Shown in pieces: positions 53,006-63,461 of a stretch of 64,000 nt of DNA (positions within the stretch are counted from its first letter, which is position 1; each line of letters opens with the position of its first letter). The position numbers and the translations under genes were made by a program. The DNA is taken from assembly GCF_964275005.1 (NCBI RefSeq), contig NC_092685.1:12943571-13007570 (forward strand), written 5' to 3'. The notes under the pieces are model-generated. The model searched no databases, had not been told where the DNA came from, and saw only the letters and a program-made list of their open reading frames with translations. The stretch is from Diadema setosum (lineage: Eukaryota > Echinodermata > Echinoidea > Diadematoida > Diadematidae).

Positions 53006-53847
53006 TATGTATAATATAGACATATGTATAATTATATATATATATATTATATTCTACAAAATTATTTCTTTGATTAAAGAAAAATTAGGTGCACAATCTA
53101 AAGAGCGATAGTTTAATTGGCATGTTCATCTCAATCATAACAGTTTACATTATCCTGTTACTAATGTACTCACACTGTACAGAAATGTCAGATGGTAGTT
53201 TGATAGTATCTAGGGAGGGCTTGCAGTGCCATAAAGTCGTGAAAGTAGTCCGTGTCCTGAGACACAAGTATGTTATTAGCCGCAAATGAAACTGCGAGAG
53301 ATCATTTTCTCGTAATAAGCTTGGGGGTTGGTGAGGAGGGAAATTGTTACTCACAAAATGTTTGATAGTTTATGATACCAGTTGCTTCAAGGGGGAAGGA
53401 AACGACTTCTGGCTTTAACCAAAGACAGAAAAGCACAAATTAAAGATATTAAACTCATAGGATTCTGTTAACCATTACTGCACGTCAAATTATAGTCAGT
53501 TGTTACGGTCAAAGATTATCATCTTTGGAGGGTTTAGCTTCGACGGGGTAATTGTCTCATCAAAATGCAGATTTAAAATCTTTCTTAAAATCAGGCGTCT
53601 TCACCACATTCCATTCCCCTTCCTCCCACCCCCATCCCCCCCCCCCAAAAAAAAAAAAAAAAAAAAATCACAAACGATGTCTACAATAAAGTTGTTTTGG
53701 TACGACGTACTAAAATCAATCCTTTGCTTTAACTGATTATGCCCTAATCATAAACCCGAAAGAATTGTATATCTATTGACCGGCGCCATGCAATAATGAC
53801 GTCATTCTGTCAGCGACCTTTGACCCTCGGAATGCACTCTAGTTGTT
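51929..53847. other. Non-coding stretch, ACT, CA and AT microsatellites
   Basis: An ACT/CTC trinucleotide cluster at about 52510-52735, a CA tract at 52842-52888, AT tracts at 52950-53050 and a C-then-A run at about 53638-53667. This is the 3' flank of the minus-strand astacin gene; its poly-A site could not be placed. Confidence 0.55.
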
Positions 53848-53996
53848 TCAATGATGCCAGTACCAATGATTTCCTCCGTGATTCCCGTAATTCTCTTGAG
53901 ACCAATAATTCCAGTCATGGCCTTCATTACTATCCGAGTCCTCCCAGCTATCATAGTCGTGACCATTTAACCACCACTCCCACCAATCACTCCAAG
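53848..53996 (-). other. Trp/His/Asp-rich C-terminal tail of the astacin
   Basis: The last 49 codons (residues 904-952), in the last exon and in frame with CUB2, hold 10 Trp and 6 His among many Asp, Asn and Gly, for example SWSDWWEWWLNGHDYDSW and GGNHWYWHH at the end. There are no Cys and no membrane segment. I know of no comparable tail in astacins. Metal or carbohydrate contact is possible but is a guess. Confidence 0.85.
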
Positions 53997-54581
53997 ACAG
54001 AGTGGTGGTGGGTGAATGGGTGGTCTTCGGGACCAGCCTGACGGACGCGTGGAATCCCTTCTGTCTCTTCCAGCCCGTAACAAGCTCAAGGGTCAACGAG
54101 TTGGATTCCGACGTCATCGTGCTCGGTAGCTGGGTTCCACACAGTCTAGGACCAAATCGAAATGGTGGTGAATAATGATTAGGATTTTGAATAATGATCA
54201 TAATTCATTAACGCTGAGGTCATTCTTATTTTTGGGACAAAGATCAGACAGAGGCACATTCAACATTTTGCAGCACACTATGTGGCATACTACATTTTTA
54301 ACACTGCTTTCTCCTACAACCTAAAAGATATAGGATTGATTTCTCACCTTATTGTGCTTTCATGGAACGCAAAACCCCCAAATTTTCGAAAGCCAATATA
54401 ACCTTACTTCTAATGATTTACTCACTTCTAATAATCCGCTTGATTTTTCCATATATATTTAGTAGAATTAATGAATTGATATAATACATGTATACACACA
54501 CGTATATAGACACATATATGTATGATACATAAACATTATCTATAATTACATAAACACAAGTCATGTAAATGCATGTATATA

Positions 54582-54625
<44 letters not shown>

Positions 54626-56292
54626 TTGTATACAGACAAAAATGTAAAGAAAAAAAAAAGAAAGAAAGGAAGGAAAAGGAACAAGGAGATGGGCAGAGAG
54701 AAACTCGGACTGTAATACAAGTTGATCGTGATAAGATTTACCTAAACGCATTGACTGTAGGTCCGAGATCGACAGACAAGTAGGTAGAGGTGCATAAGTC
54801 AGTCACTGCTCCACTGCTGCCAACTTTGAACTTTTTAAATGTGATCTCAATCACATACCCTGTCGGGGCCGTAACAGTGTATGAACACGTGAAGTGTTTG
54901 GGGAATTTATTCGGATAATTTATAGATTTAACTGAAAGACATGTTGTGTCTTCGGTAAGTTCGTAAACCACGTTGCACGGAGGTTCAGTTGGGGTCTTTG
55001 TGGTAGGAGGTTCGGTTGGAGTCTTTGTGGTAGGAGGTTCAGTTGGCACCTTAGTGGTAGGAGGGTCAGTTGGAAGCTTTGTGGTAGGAGGTTCAGTTGG
55101 CGTCTTTGTGGTAGGAGGCTCGGTTGGAGGCTTTGTGGTAGGAGGTTCAGTTGGCGCCTTTGTGGTAGGAGTCTCAGTTGGCGCCTTAGTGGTAGGAGGC
55201 TCAGTTGGCGCCTTTGTGGTAGGAGGCTCAGTTGGCGCCTTAGTGGTAGGAGGTTCGGTTGGAGCCTTTGTCGTAGGAGGTTCAGTCGGCGCCTTAGTGG
55301 TAGGAGGCTCAGTTGGCGCCTTTGTGGTAGGAGGCTCAGTTGGCGCCTTAGTGGTAGGAGGTTCGGTTGGAGCCTTTGTCGTAGGAGGTTCAGTTGGCGC
55401 CTTAGTGGTAGGAGGCTCAGTTGGCGCCTTAGTGGTAGGGGGATCGGTTGGAGCCTTTGTGGTAGGAGGCTCAGTTGGCGCCTTAGTGGTAGGAGGTTCG
55501 GTTGGAACCTTTGTCGTAGGAGGTTCAGTTGGCGCCTTAGTGGTAGGAGGCTCAGTTGGCGCCTTAGTGGTAGGGGGATCAGTTGGAGACTTTGTGGTAG
55601 GAGGTTCAGTTGGCGCCTTTGTGGTAGGAGGCTCAGTTGGTGCCTTAGTGGTAGGAGGCTCAGTTGGCGCCTTTGTGGTAGGAGGTTCAGTTGGCGCCTT
55701 TGTGGTAGGGGGTTCAGTTGGCGCCTTTGTGGTAGGAGGCTCAGTTGGCGCCTTAGTGGTAGGAGGCTCAGTTGGCGTCTTAGTGGTAGGAGGTTCGGTT
55801 GGAGCCTTTGTCGTAGGAGGGTCAGTTGGCGCCTTAGTTGTAGGGGGTTCAGTTGGGGCCTTTGTGGTAGGAGCCTCAGTTGGAGGCTGAGTGGTAGGAG
55901 TCTTAGTTGGAGGTGCAGTGCTTGGTAACAATACAGTGTACGTAGCTCTAAAGCCAGGATAGTTGATCGACTCGTCGGACCGGAACCAGATCATTATTTC
56001 TTGTCCGACAGAATATATCGTACTGGGCAGGGTTGACCCACAGTATTGTACACCGCCATAAGTTGGGTTTTCTGCCATGACCTCAACGTAGTCCCACAAA
56101 CAACCCTGGGTCTCAGCCGGCTCCAACGAAAATGCTTCAAATGTCAATTCTATAACTGCACCCTCTGGTATGTTTTCAGGCTACATAAAAGATAAGAACA
56201 TTGATAACTTTTATCAGTCTGAATGTCAACATAGACAAGAAACGTAGAATCAATAGCTCCTCTTACTTTTTATTTTCCTCATGTTATTCGTC

Positions 56293-56323
<31 letters not shown>

Positions 56324-59300
56324 TTTAGGTAGAAAATGGTATTTTGAAGCTCTAGCATGAACTTTCAGGGAAAACATGATATCATAGTTTGAAGCCGTTG
56401 AAAGAATCCATCCCCAATCTGTACATGCACTATCAACAAACATAATGAACCAATACCTTAAAAAAAGAAACTTTTGCTTCCACTCATACAGTTTATCAAT
56501 AGTTACGGCATGTTTCCTATACATGCCTCAATGAAAGTAGACAGATTTTCCCCAAAAAAGTTCGATATTTACAGTAAATATAGTACTGAAGCAAGCATTG
56601 ATACAATTATTTCACTCATTACCTCCAACATTGGGGTAAAAACTGCCAAGATACACTGTATCACTAGTCAATAATGGAAGTGAAATGTGAATTGGAAACG
56701 ACATACAGCCATAATGAGGGATGGACTACCGTTCCTTCCTCCCCTCCTTGTTTTTTTGTTGTTGTTTTTTTGTTTATAGCTCATCCCGTCCCTGCTGGGA
56801 AGAACACAGTGTCCCACAGTGTGAGAAACACAGTGTGAACACAGTGTGAACACAGTGTGAATACATTGTGAACACATTGTGTGAAATCTCTTCATACTGT
56901 TAAATTCGACCGTTTTAACGGCCGGTGTGACTCGACACAATCCCCGTCATTGTGAATCAACAATTCACAGTGTGACACTGAACATTACCATTGTGAACAC
57001 TCTGGGAAAACCTAACCACAGTGTGAAATCATCTCCACACTGTTAAATTCTAGCGTTTTTCACATAGTCGACTATGCGACCACACTGTGAACACACTGTG
57101 GGACGCCGCGTTCTTTCCAGGAGGGGTAATCTCGCTATAATGTTTCTTTATGCATATTTCTTACCTTGATATAATACATACAGACTGTACTGTCCGGGTA
57201 ATTCCCAGCACCATAGTTGGGCGACTCTATTACGCCAGATGTCGCATTGTAGGTTACCGCACAGGCTGTTTGCGGCAACAGTATAACAAAGGCAGTTGTG
57301 AAAGTACAACAAATAAACACACATAGTTACAGTGAACCTACTGTATCTGGTGATGTTCGTTATTCCGAAGGTTCATTAATTCCGAAAATGAAATAAGAAT
57401 CCTTTCCAAAACACACTCATTCTCTATACCTAGAAGTTCGTTGATCTGAAAAATGAAAATGGTTCGTTAATTCGAACACTAAATTATGGCGTTATTCCGA
57501 AAGTGCGTTAACTGGAAATTGAAAGGAGATTCGTTATTCCGAAGGCTCGTTATTAAACAATTACAAACGATGTAGAATCCGTATTTCCGGATTACTTTTA
57601 AAAGGTACTTAGCTTGCATTAAGTGGTGATGATGTTCACTATGTGACACAGATCGAGACATTATTATATTATACGTATTTTATATGCCCAACAAAACATG
57701 AAAAGAAACGGGGTGTGATTTATGTCATGCAACAAAGCGATTTGGGGGTTTATTCACTGGTCAAGACGGACATAGCAAGAGCATAAGACAGACATATAAA
57801 TGCTCACTTACGTTCCGTGTAATCTGACGACTCGGTTTGGCAGGTTGTACCAGTGTATTCTTCGGGACAGACGCATTCGCACCTCTCATTGAGGTAGCCG
57901 TCGTTTTCGCAAGTGAGATCGGATGAACAGTTCTCTGCGCACTTATAGATCAGATTGGCTAGTTTGACGTCCTTGAAGCTGAGGCCGTTGCGCTGTCCCA
58001 TATTCGCCATTTCGAATGGATCCAGCGTCGTGATCGTCGGAAGGTCAGAATTGTTGGCAAAGGCCTGGATATAATATGGAGGAACACACAATATTATAGT
58101 GATCTATCACTTGGTCTACTCCCATTTCCTTTGATAGCTAATCGCAACCCACCTGGTCTAATCCTGTTTCGTCTACAACCAGTTCGTCTAATGGCCATTG
58201 AACTTTTAGTCCAATTGCCACTTAGCCTCATAACCAGTTGGTCTACTTCCAGATGGGATAAGCCCACTTCGTCTAATACCCATACTTTATTAGACAAAAT
58301 GGAAAGAGACAAAACTGCAATTAGACCATCTAGTCATTAGACGAAACGATAAGTAGCCAAACTGGGCATTAGACAAAGTGAGAAGTAGACCAAAAGGGCA
58401 TTAGACGAAATTGATAGTAAACCAAGTGAGTTTAGCCGTAGTGGTGTTAGACGAACTGGAAAATAGACCATCTGATGGTAGACCAAATGACAATAAACCA
58501 ACACACAAACACACAAACACACACACACACTTCTGAAAAGCATTTCTAGAAGTAAATCAATTCTTGCTGACAGCGATTTGGGTCTATCTTTTATTCACCT
58601 ATTCAAAATCACATCGTGCATTTGTCATTAGTTATTTCTGTATGCTCACTACTACGTTTATACCGCCTCGTCCCACGTCCTATGTCAGGTCAGAGTGATT
58701 GTGTAGCTGAGATCTCTCCTTTACATGTAAATAGTGTGCTGTAGAAAACGCTGACCAAAATGTAGATGCCCAATACAGCGATGCCCAATACAGCGATCAT
58801 TCACACGCTTGCGAGCGTGTGAATGCAGTATAAAGTACTGCATTCACACGCTCGAACATTGTGCGTCCGTTCGTTATCGTCAAAACGTTTAATATATTCT
58901 GCATTCATGTGATGCTTACTTCTTCTTTTTTACCCTTGGGTTGAGGCAGGACAGCAGGCAATGCCAGAGAACGCATTGACAAAGTTATAACACATGACGA
59001 CCAAGGAATAACGGAGGGATGCGATTTTTTAAAAATGCAGAAAAGAAAACAAAACCTCACTGTTGAGCCGTAGTGCATGAGGGAACCGATGTCGTATGGT
59101 ACTGTCGTAATGACTTCATCTTGCGTTAACTTGATAAAGTTGCTCACGATACCATCACCATTTAGAATGTTGGAAAAGTGAACTTGTATGTAGTCGTCTC
59201 GGTCTGGTCTCTGCTGTTCGTGAAAGAATCCAATAGCATGACCTATTTCGTGAGCTGTAGTCCCTAGCTGAAATAAAAAGGGAAAGGACAACCTATGACG

Positions 59301-60440
59301 TCGTGGAATATGTAATGGGTCAGTTAACATGATGATACATATTAATACTCTCCCTAATGATAAAGATTTTGCAAATGTTTGCAGTGACGCACAGCAGGTA
59401 GCTTTTAAAGAAAAGAGGTTGTCATTGTCACTCTGGACTGTCAGAGTATATAAACAGGGAAGGGTAAATACTTGGCTTCTTTAGCACGCGCCCATAGGCG
59501 ATCATGAGTGGCCGGGTTCTCGTTGATGTGGTAATATATTCTTGTGCTCCCAGTCGTATAATATTGACTGCTTATTGGTTTGGTTTTAATGGCATGAGGG
59601 GCATTAAAACGATTAATATGACAAATTTAGTAATAATAAGTGATGTAGACCTGGCGTTTACAGTAAAGTTGATGGTGACTTTGAATTCAATACAAGTACT
59701 TTAATCAGACATGTAAAGAACACTGATGACAATGTTGATGATAATGACAAAAGGATAAATAACGTCATAACAATTCCCATATAAGTAGTCATATTCGGCA
59801 GAGTTTCCAACTGTATACACAAATCTCTGTATTGCTTGTATAAACTACGAACTGACGAAAAATTAATCACTATTAGTACTTTGCGTATTCTTTATCATTT
59901 GAACTACCTATCTCATGTATATTGAATATACAATATATATCATATATTATATAATATGTAATATAATATAATATAATATAATATAATATAATATAATATG
60001 ATATAATATAATATGATATAATATAATATATAATATATGATTTATATTGTATATTATATATTGTTTATTACATTTATCATATACAATGTATTATATATTA
60101 TATATCATAATGTTGTAAATCTGTGATATTTTGCTCTTTCGGCCTACGTCGTGAAGAGCTGCACAAAGGAACGCCGTCCCATCCTCTGTTGGTAACGACC
60201 AACCATGCCCAATCTCGTACCCAATCTGTCACTTTCAATGTAGTTAATTGTTACGTATGACAGTGCATACACGTGTATAAGGCAGACACGTATAATGTAC
60301 ATAACAGCACAAACCCATAATCGTGTTTCCCATGCTTACCCCATTGCATCCATTTCCGATTGAAATATCTTGCGTGCCTTGGTCACCGATTCGTCCGACG
60401 TAAGACCAGCAGCTGAAGGAAAAATTAAATCAAAAACAAA

Positions 60441-60475
<35 letters not shown>

Positions 60476-63108
60476 CGCCACACAAGTTAAAAGTACATAA
60501 CCAACAAAACACGGCGAGGAATATGACATGGAGATAGGAGCACACTTGGGGTGAGCATGCCGACAAGCGTTCTATTTTTATCAAACTCTTCTAAAAGTCA
60601 CAAACGACTCAGAAAGGTTTTTTTTTTTGGGGGGGGGGGGTTCTCATTTTGTGAGACGTTGCATTTTATAGGGTCAAATGTCTGACAGTTATAATTTACC
60701 TAGTTTTTTCTTACCGTGTCATACATTTATGTTTTGAATTACTCGAGTGTTTAGTGAAATATTCTGGTGCAATACTCCTTTGGTCAATATTACTCAAAAT
60801 GTTCCTATGGCTATCTCTTGGAACGACACCTCTTGCTGAAAGACTAATAAGAATATGATACGAATCTGTATTGAACATTTTTGTAAACATGACTTAAACA
60901 TATATATACATCACGGCTTAAGCTCGAAGTTCATGGTAAATTTCAACTTTGGTAGTGGTCTGCGTTAGGTCGAGAGCAATCAATGCCAGTTCGAGAGTCC
61001 TCAATAGTTCGAGCCAGATGACGACGACTTCACGCCACTTTACATTATATCGTTTGCTGATGTCTTTACATGGCTAATTTCAAATGTTTAAGGAGATCAA
61101 AGCTCAAATATAAATAAGGATTGGGTGAAAGCAGCAATACTAGAAGAACAAATCAGTGAACGTTTTAGGAAAATCGGACGAGCAATTCAAAACAGTTTTA
61201 AAGCTTCGGTGCCGTGATCGCTTGATTAGAGACTGCTACACTCCATGACGTCATTATGGACATCAATATAAAGGAAATATGAAGGAAACATATTCCGCTT
61301 TTATAGCATAATGAAAGAGCACTTGACTTACCTCTTTCAGAAAGCAGGGGAAATAATATTACCCTTAACATACGTCAGTGCAAGTCCCTGGAATGTGTAC
61401 TTTTCACGAAATATGAACCTTTGAGGAATTCTTCCTGTATGTTTTCTTTATGAGCTTGCTGTTGTCGAAAATGACGTCATTGTGTCGTCATTGTGGCACC
61501 AAATCTTTAAAATTCATAACATTTGAATTGATTGTCCGATTTTCCTCAAACTTTCACTGATGTGTCCTACTAATTACGCTGCTTTCACTCAAGACTCAAT
61601 CCGCATTATACTTGGGCTTAGGTTTCTGTATAACATAGTGCTCATTCGAAAAGCAAACGACTCACCCATCTCCCTTGAAAAAACGGATTTTCTGGTGGTA
61701 CCCCAAACTGTTCCCGGTCTCCGTAGAGTAAGGTACAAACTTCAGGCAAGTTAGACTCATCCAGTGCTCCAATGCGTTCAGGATGTAAGACTCGTCATCG
61801 GCTTTAAAAAAAAATGAAATAAAACGACAAAAGAAAACAAAACACTAAAAAGAAAAGAGCAAAACCCTCCAGGAGAATGGGTGGAATAGACAGATGAAAC
61901 TACAGCGACTGATAATCCCGGTTCAAACGAAAAGCAATGTCAGGTAAGTGTTCAGTGTTTTATTGCTTTTGTTGTTGTTCTTCTTCTTCTTTTGACTTTT
62001 TTTTTTGTGTTGTGTCTCAATTAAAGTTAACAAATATTGAAAAGTTACGAAAGCCCGGAAGGAAAGAAGAACTCGGCGTTTCGACACATGACATACATTC
62101 AAGAACATGAAGGAGGGGAGCCACATCTGTTTTGTACACACACGCGCACGCACGCACGCATGCACACACACCCACAAAACAAACAGGATTTTGTGTGTGT
62201 GTATGTGTGTGTGTGTGTGTGTGTGTGACGCGATGAACGCGATGAATGTGGTATCAGTGACAATTTACGACGAAAGCATCGTCAACATCATTCAACGCGG
62301 ACGACCTCTCGGGGTGCCCAGTGAATGCCATAAGTGCCCCAGAAAATGAATTGTCCGTTGAAGTGACTTCCTTCTTGAAAGTGTTATTCAATAATGCAAA
62401 CAGGTGACGATTCCTGTAGCATAGTGTCATTCTTTTGTCGACCAATATATGGTCCAGGGCCACTAAAAATTGATTTCGGGCCACACACACACAAAAAAAA
62501 GTTATTCTTTGGTTGCCCGGCTGGTCAACTGACATGAGATGTGGGATGGGTTGTTAATATTCCTTTTCTTTCGTGTGACAACATTTCTACTCGGGCCACC
62601 AAATTTAAAGTTTTTAGTAGCCCTTTTGGGCCATCAGGAAAAAAAAATAGTGTCAGCCCTGTATGTTTGTATATATGTATAAATATGTATATAATAATAC
62701 ATACACACACATACATACATACATACATACATACGTACATATCATAATCTTAATACCTGATGTGGAGTCGATTTCGTACATGACTGTGTTCTGTGGCCAT
62801 CGCGTGGTCAGGTCAGTGGTGGCCTTCCTTCTCTTTCGTTTTCGTCTCTGCTCTTCGGAAGAATCCGAACTTCCATCTTTCTGCTTTCCCCTAATTTCCT
62901 CACTTTCATCAACACTGATTTCCTCCTCACTTTCATCAACACTGATTTCCTCCTCACTTTCATCAACTTCATCGTCCTCTTGGAAGAGAATTCGCAGTTG
63001 CTTCGGAGTCAGCCTCATGTCAGTAAAGTTGCCACCGGTGACGTTTTGCTCGGCAGTGACGCTTGTCGACAACGGATCAACCTTCGTGGAAGAATCAAAG
63101 CGTCTCAT
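53848..63108 (-). CDS. Secreted astacin metalloprotease, BP10/SpAN-like (astacin-EGF-CUB-Thr-CUB)
   Basis: A zinc endopeptidase of peptidase family M12A. Exons in reading order: 63108-62757, 61801-61666, 60412-60340, 59267-59061, 58064-57812, 57265-57165, 56180-54742, 54145-53848, giving 952 aa; phases match at every GT-AG junction. Residues 1-95 are an acidic propeptide ending in the furin-type basic run RRKRKRR. The catalytic domain (about 98-298) has HEIGHAIGFFHE at 193-204 (zinc H193, H197 and H203; base E194) and the Met-turn SLMHYGS (M251, Y253). It is followed by an EGF-like module (302-331), CUB1 (342-458), a Thr/Pro-rich stalk (461-775), CUB2 (776-892) and a Trp/His-rich tail (904-952). 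No signal peptide is seen: the frame stays open upstream of ATG 63108, so a further 5' exon is expected. Sea urchin BP10 and SpAN have a comparable order and act in the blastula; BMP1/tolloid is less likely. Confidence 0.94.
54146..54741. other. Last intron of the astacin gene
   Basis: Contains AT tracts at about 54573-54627 and a purine-rich run at 54646-54700. The donor (minus) is GTAAAT and the acceptor GGTCCTAG. No other feature. Confidence 0.6.
54973..55905 (-). repeat. 27-bp coding minisatellite encoding the Thr-rich stalk
   Basis: About 34 tandem units of 27 bp encode the nonapeptide EPPTTKAPT with rare variants (K followed by T, V, L, S or P; D for E). Variant units recur at multiples of 27 bp (55254, 55362, 55497, 55794), suggesting expansion by blocks of four to five units. 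Dense Thr next to Pro predicts a mucin-like O-glycosylated spacer between CUB1 and CUB2. Because 27 is divisible by three, the opposite strand is also open for over 300 codons. Confidence 0.95.
56791..57126. mobile_element. MITE rich in CACAGTGTG words
   Basis: CCTGCTGGGAAGAAC at the left and GTTCTTTCCAGGAGG at the right are inverse with three mismatches. GTCCCACAGTGTG is mirrored further in by CACACTGTGGGAC. The interior is filled with CACAGTGTGAA/CATTGTGAA words in both orientations. It lies in the intron that splits CUB1. Confidence 0.75.
57345..57560. repeat. Degenerate tandem repeat of TTCGTTATTCCGAA words
   Basis: At least seven variants of a TTCGTTAWTCCGAA word recur at irregular 25-40 bp spacing in the intron between the EGF and CUB1 exons. 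The word is nearly self-complementary. No terminal repeats were found. Confidence 0.65.
58095..58505. mobile_element. Foldback element of GTCTAATG/CATTAGAC tandem words
   Basis: The left half carries many GTCTAATG, GGTCTACTTCC and TTCGTCTAAT words; the right half, from about 58285, carries their inverses (CATTAGACGAAA, GTAGACCAAA). Each half is a run of about nine units of 20-24 bp. It ends close to a CA tract at 58501-58528. Intron between astacin exons 4 and 5. Confidence 0.75.
58798..58854. repeat. Three-arm hairpin with two exclusive perfect pairings
   Basis: Arm 1 CATTCACACGCT (58798-58809) pairs perfectly with 58814-58825. The overlapping arm 2 CGAGCGTGTGAATGCAGTA (58812-58830) also pairs perfectly over 19 bp with arm 3 (58836-58854) around a 5-nt loop. 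The two folds cannot coexist. A GATGCCCAATACAGC direct duplication precedes it (58766-58796). Confidence 0.85.
59268..60339. other. Astacin intron 3 (between exons 3 and 4)
   Basis: Holds a long AT-rich array of AATAT/ATTAT words at about 59920-60115 with several self-complementary stretches. No other structured element seen. Confidence 0.55.
60413..61096. other. Astacin intron 2, part without the MITE
   Basis: A CA tract at 60443-60475 and poly-T/G at 60618-60640. Nothing else seen. Confidence 0.5.
61097..61621. mobile_element. Family C foldback MITE with a third type of tip
   Basis: The interior words are those of family C (TAAGGATTGGGTGAAAGCAG at the left; TTTTCCTCAAACTTTCACTG at the right), but the tips are GCTCAAATATAA and TTATACTTGGGC. 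The right end lies 45 bp from the donor of astacin exon 2 (61666). Confidence 0.75.
61802..62756. other. Astacin intron 1
   Basis: Besides the element at 62400-62665 it holds a CA/TG microsatellite pair at about 62139-62227 and an ATAC tract at 62698-62737. No further gene. Confidence 0.55.
62400..62665 (-). mobile_element. Repeat element with GGGCTGACAC end and GGGCCAC words
   Basis: Read on the minus strand it starts CAGGGCTGACACTAT and carries spaced words TGGCCC, GGGCTACTAAAAAC, TTTGGTGGCCCGAG and TTTTTAGTGGCCC. A CAGGGC tip suggests a DNA transposon derivative, but no matching right end was found. Astacin intron 1. Confidence 0.4.
62893..62967 (-). repeat. Acidic nonapeptide triplication in the propeptide
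   Basis: VDESEEEIS, VDESEEEIS and a shortened VDESEEIR follow each other in exon 1 (residues 48-73), encoded by 27-bp units with almost no silent change. This implies recent duplication. The segment follows FQED (residues 42-45), which may stand in for the FxGD aspartate switch of astacin propeptides. Confidence 0.85.
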
Positions 63109-63417
63109 TTTGAGACCGTAATGGGAAATAGCCTTAGTTTGAAACCAAATTAAATTCCTTCTTCCCAAGAAAGTCAGCGTTCACATACAACGACAACGAA
63201 ACTAAGTTTCCAGGACGACCAAGGGTATAATTTTCCAAAATAAGATATATTATTTGTTAATAAATATCATGAAGTAGGACTAAGTATGTTTTCATGTCGA
63301 CTTCAAGAAACAAATTGCCACATCAGTGTTGACGAAATGATAATAATAATGATGATAATAATAATAATAATAATAATAATGATAATAATAATAATAACAA
63401 TAATAATAATAATAATA

Positions 63418-63461
<44 letters not shown>

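Noticed and set aside
54973-55890. 305-codon plus-strand frame of GGSVGAFVV-type repeats
   Set aside because: It is the complement of the 27-bp coding array of the astacin gene; the unit length is divisible by three, so other frames stay open too. The minus-strand reading continues smoothly into CUB domains.
56800-57130. Spaced CACAGTGTG words as a possible CRISPR array
   Set aside because: Spacing is irregular, both orientations occur, TIRs are present and the host is clearly eukaryotic.
62653-63168. Starting the astacin at a TTG at 63168
   Set aside because: Not an ATG and gives no signal peptide. ATG 63108 is the first Met, but an unseen upstream exon is the likelier true start.
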